From DTDX01 sp964608455 (GTDB taxonomy: Archaea; Thermoproteota; Bathyarchaeia; 40CM-2-53-6; DTDX01), in assembly GCA_964608455.1 (NCBI GenBank), contig CAZSNM010000019.1, positions 1 through 21,870 of the forward strand: 21,870 bases of DNA, written 5' to 3'. Shown here one piece after another: positions 6,855 to 14,727 of this stretch. The first letter of the stretch is position 1, and every line of letters starts with the position of its first letter. Position numbers and translations under genes: made by a program. The notes beneath the pieces are model-generated. The model worked only from the letters and a program-made list of their open reading frames with translations. It was not told where the DNA came from and searched no databases.

Positions 6855-7871
6855 TTGGGAGTTAATTTAAGCGATTTAATTTCTAAAAGGAAAATAACTT
6901 TTGATGAGCTTAAAGGTCGAGTTGTAGCTATTGACGCCTATAATGCTCTTTATCAATTTATTACAATTATTAGAGGGGCTTCAGGCGAACCTTTAATGGA
7001 TAGCCGTGGAAGAATAACCAGTCATTTAAGCGGTTTACTTTATAGAACATCAAATTTAATAGAGAAGGGAATTAAACCTATTTACGTTTTTGATGGTAAA
7101 CCTCCAGCATTAAAAGAGGTTGAATTAAAACGGAGATTAACCATTAAGGAAGAAGCTATAATAAAATATGAAGAAGCAATTAAAAGAGGTGCTTTAGAAG
7201 AAGCTAGAAAATATGCCCAAATGAGCGCTAAACTTAAAGATGAAATGGTTGAGGATGCTAAACAATTATTAAATTTGCTTGGTGTACCTTGGATTCAAGC
7301 GCCTTCAGAAGGGGAAGCTCAAGCTGCTTTTATAGCGGCAAAAGGTGATGCTTGGTGTGCTTCAAGCCAAGATTATGATTCATTATTGTTTGGTGCACCT
7401 AGGCTTGTTAGAAATTTAACTATAAGCGGTAAAAGAAAGCTTCCTAAAAAAAATGTTTACATTGAAGTTGAGCTTGAGCTTATTGAATTAGATAAAGTAC
7501 TTAAGGAGCTTGGTTTATCAAGAGAACAATTAATTGATTTAGCAATATTGATAGGAACAGATTATAATCCTGAAGGCATAAAGGGAATAGGTCCTAAAAC
7601 AGCTTTAAAGCTTATTAAAGAATATGGAAAGCTTGAAGCAATTAAAATTGACAGCCTTCCAGAAAACTTTCTTGAAATTAGAGAGATATTTTTGAAACCT
7701 AAAGTGGAGGAGCAATATATTTTAAAATGGGGTAAACCGGATGTAAATGGTGTAATTCAATTTTTATGTAAAGAAAGAGATTTTTCTGAAAGCAGAGTTA
7801 AAACGGCTCTTGAAAAAATGCTTTCAGGTTTAACTCAGGAAAAAAGAACTTTAGAATCGTTTTTTGGTTAA
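6855..7871 (+). CDS. fen: Flap endonuclease 1
   Basis: This is a 338-residue structure-specific nuclease that removes 5' flaps during Okazaki-fragment processing and excision repair. All metal-binding acids are visible: Asp27 (AIDAYN), Asp80 (VFDGKPP), Glu152 and Glu154 (PSEGEAQAA), Asp173 and Asp175 (SSQDYDSLLFG) and Asp236 (GTDYN). A helix-hairpin-helix follows (GIKGIGPKTALKLIKEYG). The C-terminus KRTLESFFG is a PCNA-interacting peptide with Lys at the usual Gln place. The start is TTG at 6855, giving MGVNLSDLI, exactly the family N-terminus, with AGAGG 8 nt upstream; the frame stays open further up to TTG 6801, but those 18 residues are not family sequence, and the free N-terminus matters for the active site in this family. 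It converges on pcm with a 6-nt gap. Confidence 0.97.
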   Translation: MGVNLSDLISKRKITFDELKGRVVAIDAYNALYQFITIIRGASGEPLMDSRGRITSHLSGLLYRTSNLIEKGIKPIYVFDGKPPALKEVELKRRLTIKEEAIIKYEEAIKRGALEEARKYAQMSAKLKDEMVEDAKQLLNLLGVPWIQAPSEGEAQAAFIAAKGDAWCASSQDYDSLLFGAPRLVRNLTISGKRKLPKKNVYIEVELELIELDKVLKELGLSREQLIDLAILIGTDYNPEGIKGIGPKTALKLIKEYGKLEAIKIDSLPENFLEIREIFLKPKVEEQYILKWGKPDVNGVIQFLCKERDFSESRVKTALEKMLSGLTQEKRTLESFFG

Positions 7872-7877
7872 TACACT

Positions 7878-8573
7878 TTAATATTCTGAATGAAAACCAT
7901 ATTTTCCAAGAAGAGGAACAAAAGCGCATCCACCTAAATCTTCAATAAAAATTTTTCCATTTAAATCTTTTTTTACACGAAGAAGAGATTGATATCCATA
8001 TAAACTGCCAACTGGAATAACTAAAATTCCACCGTTTTTAAGTTGTTCAATCAATGGTTCAGGAATTTTTGAGGCAGCGGCTGTAACAAGAATTCTATCG
8101 TAGGGAGCTTCTTTTGAATATCCTAATGAACCATCCCCAACAATAACTGTTACATGTTCAGTATAACTTAATTTTCTTAAGTTTTTTTCAGCAAATTCAG
8201 CTAATTCTGGAACTATCTCTATTGTATAAACATGTCCCTTTAAAGTATTTTCTTTTTTAGGCGCTACAATTTCAGCTATTGTAGCTGCATGATAACCGCT
8301 TCCAGCTCCAACTTCCAAAACTTTCAATCCAGGCTTTAACTCTAAAGCTTCATTCATTATAGCAACCATATGTGGTGCGCTTATTGTTTTTCCATATCCT
8401 ATAGGTAAAGGACAATCTATATAAGCTTCATTTTTTAATTCTTCAGGAACAAATTCTTCCCTTGGAACATTTAGCATAGCTTCCATAACTTCCTTAGTTT
8501 TTATTATTCCCTCCCTCTTTAAAGCTTCCACAAGCTTCCTTCTTAATTCTGGAAAATTTTGATTTAAATTCAT
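7878..8573 (-). CDS. pcm: Protein-L-isoaspartate O-methyltransferase
   Basis: The 231-residue enzyme methylates abnormal L-isoaspartyl residues with S-adenosylmethionine, starting repair of aged proteins. The N-terminus LVEALKREGIIKTKEVMEAM is the usual helix pair, followed by VPREEFVPEE. TISAPHM (63-69) is the substrate-site signature, and VLEVGAGSGY (85-94) is SAM motif I; GGILVIPVGS (about 187-196) is a later conserved strand. Length is typical for archaeal enzymes, so it is complete. The start is ATG at 8573 with only a weak ribosome site. Its promoter must lie in the short divergent gap shared with the DUF371 gene. Single-gene unit; no anomalies. Confidence 0.95.
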   Translation of the reverse strand: MNLNQNFPELRRKLVEALKREGIIKTKEVMEAMLNVPREEFVPEELKNEAYIDCPLPIGYGKTISAPHMVAIMNEALELKPGLKVLEVGAGSGYHAATIAEIVAPKKENTLKGHVYTIEIVPELAEFAEKNLRKLSYTEHVTVIVGDGSLGYSKEAPYDRILVTAAASKIPEPLIEQLKNGGILVIPVGSLYGYQSLLRVKKDLNGKIFIEDLGGCAFVPLLGKYGFHSEY

Positions 8574-8603
8574 GGAAAACTAACCGTTTTTATTAAAGTG
8601 AAC

Positions 8604-8616
8604 TATTTAAAAATTA
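8604..8616 (+). promoter_or_regulatory. TATA-like box for the DUF371 gene
   Basis: The sequence ctatttaaaaatt lies 21-33 nt before TTG 8637 inside the 63-nt divergent spacer with pcm. Transcription would begin almost at that TTG, meaning a very short leader. This placement argues against the more upstream GTG 8598, which would lie before the box. Confidence 0.4.
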
Positions 8617-8636
8617 ATAAGGGGAAATATTTAAAA

Positions 8637-9062
8637 TTGAAGGTTTATGAATTTATTTTAGCTTATGGCCATAAGAAAATTCTTGCAACTCATAAATCAA
8701 CATTTGAAATTACAAAAGAGGAAAACTTAAGTTATAGAGGAAACTGCATTATCGCTGTTAAAGCAAATAAAAGCGTTTTTGATTTATCTAAAGAGTTTAA
8801 AGAATTAGCTAAATTAAACAAAGCTTTAATAAAGGTTGAATTGGAAGTTGATGGATTAAAAGAGGTAATTTATGGAAAGGGAAATGAAAACTTGTCTTTT
8901 CTTAGCCAAAAAGATTTGGTTGTAAGAAAAAGCAATTATGTATGTGATAGGACTTTAATGATTTCTTCTAGTAAAGCTGCAGCAGATTTATCTAGAGAAC
9001 TTATTAAAAGATTAAAAAATCCTAATCAAAAACTTGAAGTAACATTAAGTGTTGAAGTTTAA
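8637..9062 (+). CDS. DUF371 family archaeal protein, function unknown
   Basis: The 141-residue protein matches the archaeal DUF371 family: a YGHKKILATHKSTFEITKEENLSYRGNCIIAV block near the N-terminus with conserved His, Thr and Cys, and a C-terminal SSKAAADLSRELIKRLKNP block. The family is small and mostly archaeal, and no activity is established as far as I know. The conserved His/Thr/Gly/Cys pattern may mark a binding site, but that is inference. I start at TTG 8637, giving MKVYEFILAYGH, because it fits the family N-terminus, follows AAGGGG by 12 nt and lies just after a TATA-like box. GTG 8598 would add 13 residues. Its stop overlaps that of the convergent DUF47 gene by 4 nt. Confidence 0.8.
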   Translation: MKVYEFILAYGHKKILATHKSTFEITKEENLSYRGNCIIAVKANKSVFDLSKEFKELAKLNKALIKVELEVDGLKEVIYGKGNENLSFLSQKDLVVRKSNYVCDRTLMISSSKAAADLSRELIKRLKNPNQKLEVTLSVEV

Positions 9063-9691
9063 ATGCTGTATTTAGCAATTATTGTTTGAAGAACATTAGC
9101 AGCATTCATTATTGTTTCTGAAGTTCTTGCTAAAAGAGAAAAAACATCTTTATAAAGCATTATTGTTTTGTAATCAGCATTTAAATTCACTAATTTTTTA
9201 ATTAAGTTAAATTCATCATTTATCATGGTATCTCTTAATTCTCTAACTTTTTTAGCTTTTTCCACAGCTTTACTAAAGTTTTCTGAAAAAATTTTTAAAG
9301 CTTCATTAAATGATTTTGAAGCTTCAAACAATGTTTCACTCATTTTTAAACCTAATTCAACAATTTCCTTTGGTAATGGAAAATTCTCAAGTAAAATGAT
9401 ATGCCTAGCTACTATTTCGCATCTATCTAAAATTCGTTCAATAGCCTCTATTAACATAAAGTAATCTTCAATAGAATACTTTAATAAAGCGCCTTTAAAC
9501 AACTCTTCTTTTAACTCATCCATTAAAGAATCATCTATAGCTTCAAAATCTATAACTTTTTGAGCGTTTGCTATAGCTTCATTTAAATTTCCTTTACATA
9601 TCTCCCTTATGGAAATGCATAAAGCTTTTAAAGCTTCAAAAACGCTATTGCTATGTTTATCAAAAATAATATAAAACTTTTCTTCCTTCAT
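9059..9691 (-). CDS. PhoU-like DUF47 family protein
   Basis: This 210-residue all-helical protein resembles the DUF47/PhoU-like family: an N-terminal FYIIFDKHSNSVFEALKALC, then HIILLENFPLPKEIVELGLKMSETL and a final long helix with KVRELRDTMINDEFNLIKKL. Such proteins are usually encoded beside a PiT-type phosphate transporter and are thought to modulate phosphate uptake. Here no transporter is adjacent, so the function is uncertain. The start is ATG at 9691, with GGTGG 12 nt upstream; TTG 9703 abuts that ribosome site and is less likely. It is divergent from tatA across a 169-nt AT-rich spacer and overlaps the end of the DUF371 gene tail to tail by 4 nt. Confidence 0.75.
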   Translation of the reverse strand: MKEEKFYIIFDKHSNSVFEALKALCISIREICKGNLNEAIANAQKVIDFEAIDDSLMDELKEELFKGALLKYSIEDYFMLIEAIERILDRCEIVARHIILLENFPLPKEIVELGLKMSETLFEASKSFNEALKIFSENFSKAVEKAKKVRELRDTMINDEFNLIKKLVNLNADYKTIMLYKDVFSLLARTSETIMNAANVLQTIIAKYSI

Positions 9692-9812
9692 TTTTATTTT
9701 CAACCACCAATAGTAAATTTATTGCAATTAAACAATTTAAATTTAAGCCTGGATAAAAAATAAATTAGCTTAAATCAAGAATTAAAATGAGAAAAAATAA
9801 TAAAATAGAAGA

Positions 9813-9824
9813 GTTTATATATTT
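9813..9824 (+). promoter_or_regulatory. TATA box for tatA
   Basis: The sequence gtttatatattt, preceded by the purine-rich AGAAGA that could serve as a BRE, lies about 37-48 nt before ATG 9861. This is a strong archaeal promoter match with room for a leader of about 15-20 nt that contains GGGAG. It is the clearest TATA box in the window. Confidence 0.55.
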
Positions 9825-9860
9825 GCTTTAACCTTCTAAAAGTTTTGGGAGATGCTTAAA

Positions 9861-10187
9861 ATGACTTTTATTGGACCTTGGGAAATAGCTTTAATTCTTT
9901 TAATAGTTTTAATTTTGTTTGGTCCAAAAAAACTTCCTGAACTAGCTAAATCTGTTGGGCAAGCTGTAAGAGAATATAAACGTGCTTCAGAAGGTATATT
10001 AGAAGATCTTTCTTCCTCAACAGTTAAACCCCCCTTAACCAAAGAAAAACCAACTCAAAATGTTGTTGAAGAAAAAGAAAGAAAAGCTCTTATTGAGGCT
10101 GCTAAAAAACTTGGAATAGAAACTGAAGGAAAAACTATTGAGCAAATATCTGAAGAAATAATGAAAAAAATTGGAGAGAGCAATTAA
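9861..10187 (+). CDS. tatA: Sec-independent (Tat) translocase subunit TatA
   Basis: The 108-residue membrane protein assembles into the pore-forming part of the twin-arginine pathway, which exports folded proteins. A single N-terminal membrane helix (about 7-19, WEIALILLIVLIL) ends in the signature FGPKKLPELAKSVG (20-33), followed by an amphipathic helix GQAVREYKRA. A charged linker leads to a small C-terminal helical segment, KALIEAAKKLGIETEGKTIE (about 75-94), which looks like a folded SAP- or UBA-like unit and is more than a minimal TatA needs. The start is ATG at 9861, 9 nt after GGGAG; ATG 9852 directly abuts that site and is less likely. It lies 76 nt before tatC. Confidence 0.94.
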   Translation: MTFIGPWEIALILLIVLILFGPKKLPELAKSVGQAVREYKRASEGILEDLSSSTVKPPLTKEKPTQNVVEEKERKALIEAAKKLGIETEGKTIEQISEEIMKKIGESN

Positions 10188-10263
10188 AAACTTTATTAAT
10201 TATTAAAATTTCTTTACTTTTTATTTTTTGCTTTATATTTAAAATTTTAATGTGACATATAAA

Positions 10264-11094
10264 ATGAATGGTAATGGAAAAGAGCCTTTAGAAGAAAAGA
10301 AAATGACTTTTATGGAGCATACAGTGGAACTATTTCAAAGACTTAAAATAATTCTTATAAGTGTTTTTGGATTAGGCCTTTTTGTTGGTTTTTTCCCCAT
10401 AGATATTACAAAGTTTTTTACAAGCTTTTTTGGTTTTTTACCTTCTAGCGTAGAATATAAACCTTTAGTTTCATTAATTTTCGATAGGATGAAAAAAGAT
10501 CTTTTACCTAAAGAAGCTTCATTAATAGCTGGAAGCTTTTTAGATACAGCTTATGTTTATCTTTTAATTTCAATTTTAATAGGAGTTGTTTTAAGCTCTC
10601 CTATAATTGCTTATGAGCTTTATAAATTTTTTAATCCAGCGTTATATCCTCATGAACGTAAATTAGCTGCTAAAATAGTTTTATCTTTTGTAGGATTATT
10701 TTTTATGGGTGGTTTATTATGCTATAAAGCTATTTTACCAATAACCTTTAAAATTTTAATGTGGTTTATTGAAAGTGCAGGGGCTCTTCCATTAATTAAC
10801 ATTAATGATTTTGTTCAAATGATTCTTGTATTAATAATTGGTGTTGGTTTGCTTTATACTTCACCAATTTATATTGTTCTTTTAGTTCAAAAAGGTGTTA
10901 TGAGTAGCGAATATTTAACTAAAAACAGAAAGTTTATTTATGGCGCTTTTATAATTATAGCTGCTATAGTAACTCCTGATCCAACTGTAATTAGCGATAC
11001 AATTCTTCTTATACCTTTTGTTGTGCTTTATGAAGCAACTGTTTTAATATGCAAGCATATAGAGAAAAAACATTTTAAAAAGAATGAAATTTAA
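10264..11094 (+). CDS. tatC: Sec-independent (Tat) translocase subunit TatC
   Basis: The 276-residue multi-spanning membrane protein is the receptor for twin-arginine signal peptides. The N-terminus carries MEHTVELFQRL (the HLxELRxRL equivalent, with conserved Glu22), and FNPALYPHERK (123-133) is the hallmark cytoplasmic loop. Late in the protein VTPDPT (236-241) precedes the last helices. About six membrane spans are recognisable. The loop between the first and second spans (about 45-95, with SFFGFLPSSVEYKPLVSLIF) is long. I chose ATG 10264, with GTGA 7 nt upstream; GTG 10252 has no ribosome site. It is probably co-transcribed with tatA. Its 3' end overlaps the convergent asparagine-synthetase-like gene by 20 nt. 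Confidence 0.94.
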   Translation: MNGNGKEPLEEKKMTFMEHTVELFQRLKIILISVFGLGLFVGFFPIDITKFFTSFFGFLPSSVEYKPLVSLIFDRMKKDLLPKEASLIAGSFLDTAYVYLLISILIGVVLSSPIIAYELYKFFNPALYPHERKLAAKIVLSFVGLFFMGGLLCYKAILPITFKILMWFIESAGALPLININDFVQMILVLIIGVGLLYTSPIYIVLLVQKGVMSSEYLTKNRKFIYGAFIIIAAIVTPDPTVISDTILLIPFVVLYEATVLICKHIEKKHFKKNEI

Positions 11095-12487
11095 ATAACT
11101 CATTGAAAATTTTCTCCAGAGAATTAGGCTTTAAAATTTTAATTAAACTTTTGTGCACACCAGTTTCATATTGAATTGCTTTCTTCCTAGCTTTAATTAA
11201 ATTCTCTGGTAAACCTAAAACATTAGCTGTCTCTCTTAAAATTATTTTTCTCTCATACTCATTTTTTATCTTCATTTCTACAGGAAGCTTAATTGCATAC
11301 TCTATTAAGTTCCAATCTGTATATGGAAGCCTTGCCTCAACCCTATTATAAGCTGTAACTTTTTCATCTCTTTCATAATTTACTTCATATGCCTTAACAA
11401 CGCTTTGAAATAAAGCTTTAAAGCAAGCTTCAGCCCCATCTATTTTTAGTATATCTACAAATTTTTTATATCCTCCAAACAATTCATCAGCTCCTTGACC
11501 TAAAAAAATTTTTTTAAAGTTTTTTTGAAAAGCTAGTTTTGAAACCCAAAAAATTGGGATAGCCACTTCGGTCTTCATTAAGTTAGGTTCCTCTATTATC
11601 CAAATAATTTTTTTCATAATCCTTTTTAATTCTTTTATGGTAAACAGTTGTTTTTCTAAAGGTAAATTTAATTCTTCAGCTGCTTTTTCAACTGTTGCAT
11701 AATTAAATTTATTTTTAACTCCAACAGTGAACAGTTTAACTTTAACACCTACTTCATTTAAAATATATGCTATTAAGCTACTGTCTATTCCACCTGAAAA
11801 AGCTACAGCCGCTTCCTTTAAATCTAAGCTTCTTTTTTTAATTGAGGTTAAAAGTAAATCAACTAAATTTTTAGCAGCTTCATCAAATTGTTTAGATTCG
11901 ATTTTAAAATAGGAAAGTTTTTTAAATGTTGTAAAATTAACTTTTCCATTTTTAAATTCAGCTATAGTTCCAGGTGGAAAAGATTGAGGTTTCGTTATAC
12001 CTATTTTCCATAAAGCTTTTTTTTCTGAAGCTAATGCATAAAAACCGTTGTTTCCCCAATAGTATAAAGGTTTTAAGCCTAAAGGATCCCTAGCTACAAG
12101 CAATTCATTATTTAAAAAAATTGCTAAAATATATGCTCCATCATTTTCCTTTAAAAAATTTATTAATTCATCTTTACTTTTAATTTCAGGGAAATTTTTA
12201 GCATTAACAATTTTTTCCTTAGAGAAAATTTCTCCATCAAAAATGTAAATATAATCGCTTGTTTTTATTGGTTGAGGAGGGTTTAACTCGGTAAAAAAAT
12301 TGTAGCCTATAATCAATTTATCATTTAAATTTTGTGATTTTAATTCATTAATGCTTTTTGAAGTGAAAACTTCATTTTTTAATCCTAATCCAAAAAAGTT
12401 TCCTCTATGCTTTAAACTTTTCATCATTTCAAAAATTTTTAAAGAATCTTCTTTTTTATTTGAGGTTACTATTGAAACTCCACCCAT
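11075..12487 (-). CDS. Asparagine synthetase B-like protein without glutaminase nucleophile
   Basis: The 470-residue protein has the two-domain layout of glutamine-hydrolysing asparagine synthetase: an N-terminal Ntn-type domain (about 1-180, with DGAYILAIFLNNELLVARDPLGLKPLYYW) and a C-terminal AMP-forming domain with the PP-loop SGGIDSS (231-237), GQGADELFGGY and RLPYTDWNLIEYAIKLP. However, it starts MGGVSIV where the family starts MCGI. The catalytic Cys2 is Gly and the NGE motif is DGE, so the glutaminase is probably dead. It may use free ammonia or another nucleophile, as in lasso-peptide or beta-lactam synthetases of this superfamily. The start is ATG at 12487, 4 nt after the hel308 stop, using GAGTGA as ribosome site; TTG 12499 would add four residues. 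It is last in the gins23-mcm-hel308 operon. Confidence 0.85.
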   Translation of the reverse strand: MGGVSIVTSNKKEDSLKIFEMMKSLKHRGNFFGLGLKNEVFTSKSINELKSQNLNDKLIIGYNFFTELNPPQPIKTSDYIYIFDGEIFSKEKIVNAKNFPEIKSKDELINFLKENDGAYILAIFLNNELLVARDPLGLKPLYYWGNNGFYALASEKKALWKIGITKPQSFPPGTIAEFKNGKVNFTTFKKLSYFKIESKQFDEAAKNLVDLLLTSIKKRSLDLKEAAVAFSGGIDSSLIAYILNEVGVKVKLFTVGVKNKFNYATVEKAAEELNLPLEKQLFTIKELKRIMKKIIWIIEEPNLMKTEVAIPIFWVSKLAFQKNFKKIFLGQGADELFGGYKKFVDILKIDGAEACFKALFQSVVKAYEVNYERDEKVTAYNRVEARLPYTDWNLIEYAIKLPVEMKIKNEYERKIILRETANVLGLPENLIKARKKAIQYETGVHKSLIKILKPNSLEKIFNELFKFHSF

Positions 12488-12491
12488 TTTT

Positions 12492-14711
12492 TCACTCAAT
12501 TAATAATTCTTGCTTGCTTTCCTTTTTTTCCTTAATAAGCTTTAACTCTTCGCTTGTTATTTTTCCACCAACTTGCTCTTTAATTTTTTTCGATAATTTT
12601 AAGCCTATAGATGGAACTTTCATTAACTCCATAAGTGATGCTTTCTTTAAATCCTCTATTGTTTTAAATCCTGCGTTAAAAAGCATTCTCGCTCTAATTC
12701 TTCCTATACCTTCTAAGCTGGTTAATTGAATTAACTCTTCTTTAACTCCATATTTAACCCTAATAGCAAGTTGATTTAATTGATTTAAAAAATCTTTAAG
12801 GTTAAATAGTTTAGCTAATTCATAGCTAGCATAAAGAAGCCAATTAGCTGCTTCAACTAATCTAAATAAATCTCCGGGCTCAACGTTATAGGCTTTTAAA
12901 ATAGCTTCTTCAGATGCTTCATTTATCCAATCTAATAATACTTTAGTGCATTTTACCTCAGCCAGAAACTCTTCATCATATGTATATTCTGGAATATTAA
13001 CCATAAATTCATCTATATGGGTTAAAGCAAACTCATTAAGCTCCTCAATTTCTTTTCTTCTTGGGTAAAGCTTAGGTGTTATATCAGGTGTGCTGGATAT
13101 TAAATGAATGAAGCTAAATTCCGTAATTTTCTTAGCTGAATTAAATAAGCCATTTCTAATTATTACAGCCGATAAAGGATCGATATAAAGTTCTGAAACT
13201 CTTTTTCCAAAGATGGTCGCTTCAATTAAATCTTCGCTTTTTGCATTAATTAAATCCTCTTTAATTAAAAAGGATAAAATTTTATTTAATTTTGTTTTTA
13301 TAGATTTGCTTTCATATTGTTTAGCAAAAAATGTTTTTGAAAAAAACTTCATTAAACCTTTTTTGCTATAGGCAAATCCTGAAGCTATTACAGCTAAAAC
13401 ATGCGGTCTAAGAACCTTCTCTATAGCCAATTTAGAATAAATTTTTTCAGGCTCAGATAAAACATAACTTTTCATTAAATAATCCGCCTCATCCTCAGTT
13501 TTAGCTATTAAAACTGATTCTCCAAAACTATCATATTTTGGTCTTCCAGCCCTTCCGCATAATTGTTTATATTCTAAAACTGAAATTGGATATCTACCAT
13601 AACCAGGTTCATATCTTTCATAACTGCTTATTACAACTGTTCTAGCTGGAAGGTTAACTCCTGCAGCTAAAGTTGGTGTAGCCACTAAAATTTTTATTTT
13701 TCCAGATTTAAAAGCTTCTTCAACAATTTTTCTATGGTTTGCTTCTAAACCTGCATGATGAAAAGCGCTTCCCTTTTTAATAACCTCTGCTAAAGCCTCG
13801 CTTAAACTTGTTTTTTCTCCTGTAGAAAGAATTTGAGAGACAACTTCCTCAAGTGTTTTAGATGGTTTTTTAGAAAAAAGCTTTCTTAAAGCTAATCCTG
13901 CTTTCACAGCTAATTTAACAGAGTTTCTTCTATTTTCAGCAAAAATTAATGCTTGTCCCCCATCCCTTACAGAATTTAAAGCCACATCTATAACTGGATC
14001 ATTAAAGTATTCTTTAATAGGTTTTATGGAACCATCTTTGAATTTTATTTCTCCATTTAAATATATACCTTCCTTTAATGGAACTGGACGCCAATCAGTT
14101 TTTATTGGAATAGCATTAATCCATTCAGCAATTTCCTCAACATTTTTTATTGTTGCGCTTAAAGCTAAAATTTGCGTTTTTGGATTAACTTGCATTAATC
14201 TAGTTAAAAGAATTTCTAATGTTGGTCCTCTAGATGGATCTGTTAAAAGATGGATTTCATCAACCACAATTGTTGAAACATCTTTTATCCATTGAGCTTT
14301 ATGTCTTAAAAGGCTATCAGCCTTCTCATTTGTAGTTAATATTATATCATATTTGCTTAACCATGGATCGGAACTATCGTAATCTCCTGTTGAAATTGCA
14401 ACTTTAATTTTTTCTCCGCTAGGCTTTATTAATCCATCATATTCTTTAAATTCTTCATATTTTTCATTTGTTAAAGCTTTTAAAGGTGTTAAATAAAGAG
14501 CTTTTCCACCTAACTTGAAAATATTGTTTAAAATGCAAATTTCAGCTATTAAAGTTTTTCCGCTGGCTGTTGGACTTGCTAAAACCATATTTTTTCCTTC
14601 AAGAACTCCAGCTTTAATAGCATCTTCTTGCGGTGGATAAAGCTCTATATAACCTTTTTTTAAAAAAGCTTCTTTAATAAGCTTTGGAATATTTAATTCT
14701 TCTATTTTCAA
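12492..14711 (-). CDS. hel308: Hel308-type (Ski2-like) DNA helicase
   Basis: The 739-residue superfamily 2 helicase unwinds lagging-strand DNA at stalled forks in a 3'-5' direction. The Q-motif YPPQ (25-28) precedes Walker A ASPTASGKT (45-53), then Walker B DEIH (151-154), LSATIKN, FHHAGL, ATPTLAAGVNLPAR and the CGRAGRPKYD arginine-finger motif. A winged-helix and ratchet domain follow, and the C-terminal helix-hairpin-helix LEGIGRIRARMLFNAGF with VPSIGLKLSKKI forms the brake domain. Length is slightly above the usual 700-720. The start is TTG at 14711, 8 nt after AAAGGAT. It sits 16 nt behind mcm and 4 nt ahead of the asparagine-synthetase-like gene, so it should be transcribed with both. 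Confidence 0.95.
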   Translation of the reverse strand: MKIEELNIPKLIKEAFLKKGYIELYPPQEDAIKAGVLEGKNMVLASPTASGKTLIAEICILNNIFKLGGKALYLTPLKALTNEKYEEFKEYDGLIKPSGEKIKVAISTGDYDSSDPWLSKYDIILTTNEKADSLLRHKAQWIKDVSTIVVDEIHLLTDPSRGPTLEILLTRLMQVNPKTQILALSATIKNVEEIAEWINAIPIKTDWRPVPLKEGIYLNGEIKFKDGSIKPIKEYFNDPVIDVALNSVRDGGQALIFAENRRNSVKLAVKAGLALRKLFSKKPSKTLEEVVSQILSTGEKTSLSEALAEVIKKGSAFHHAGLEANHRKIVEEAFKSGKIKILVATPTLAAGVNLPARTVVISSYERYEPGYGRYPISVLEYKQLCGRAGRPKYDSFGESVLIAKTEDEADYLMKSYVLSEPEKIYSKLAIEKVLRPHVLAVIASGFAYSKKGLMKFFSKTFFAKQYESKSIKTKLNKILSFLIKEDLINAKSEDLIEATIFGKRVSELYIDPLSAVIIRNGLFNSAKKITEFSFIHLISSTPDITPKLYPRRKEIEELNEFALTHIDEFMVNIPEYTYDEEFLAEVKCTKVLLDWINEASEEAILKAYNVEPGDLFRLVEAANWLLYASYELAKLFNLKDFLNQLNQLAIRVKYGVKEELIQLTSLEGIGRIRARMLFNAGFKTIEDLKKASLMELMKVPSIGLKLSKKIKEQVGGKITSEELKLIKEKKESKQELLIE

Positions 14712-14727
14712 TTTTTAAATCCTTTCT

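Noticed and set aside
11075..12487. The AsnB-like gene as GAT-QueC, the amidotransferase used for archaeosine in some archaea.
   Set aside because: The C-terminal half has GQGADELFGGY and RLPYTDWNLIEYA motifs of asparagine synthetase, and lacks the cysteine zinc site of QueC.
12492..12499. A frameshift or fusion between hel308 and the AsnB-like gene because their open frames overlap.
   Set aside because: Using ATG 12487, the Hel308 stop TGA precedes it by 4 nt and serves within the GAGTGA ribosome site; both products are full length, so this is ordinary coupling.
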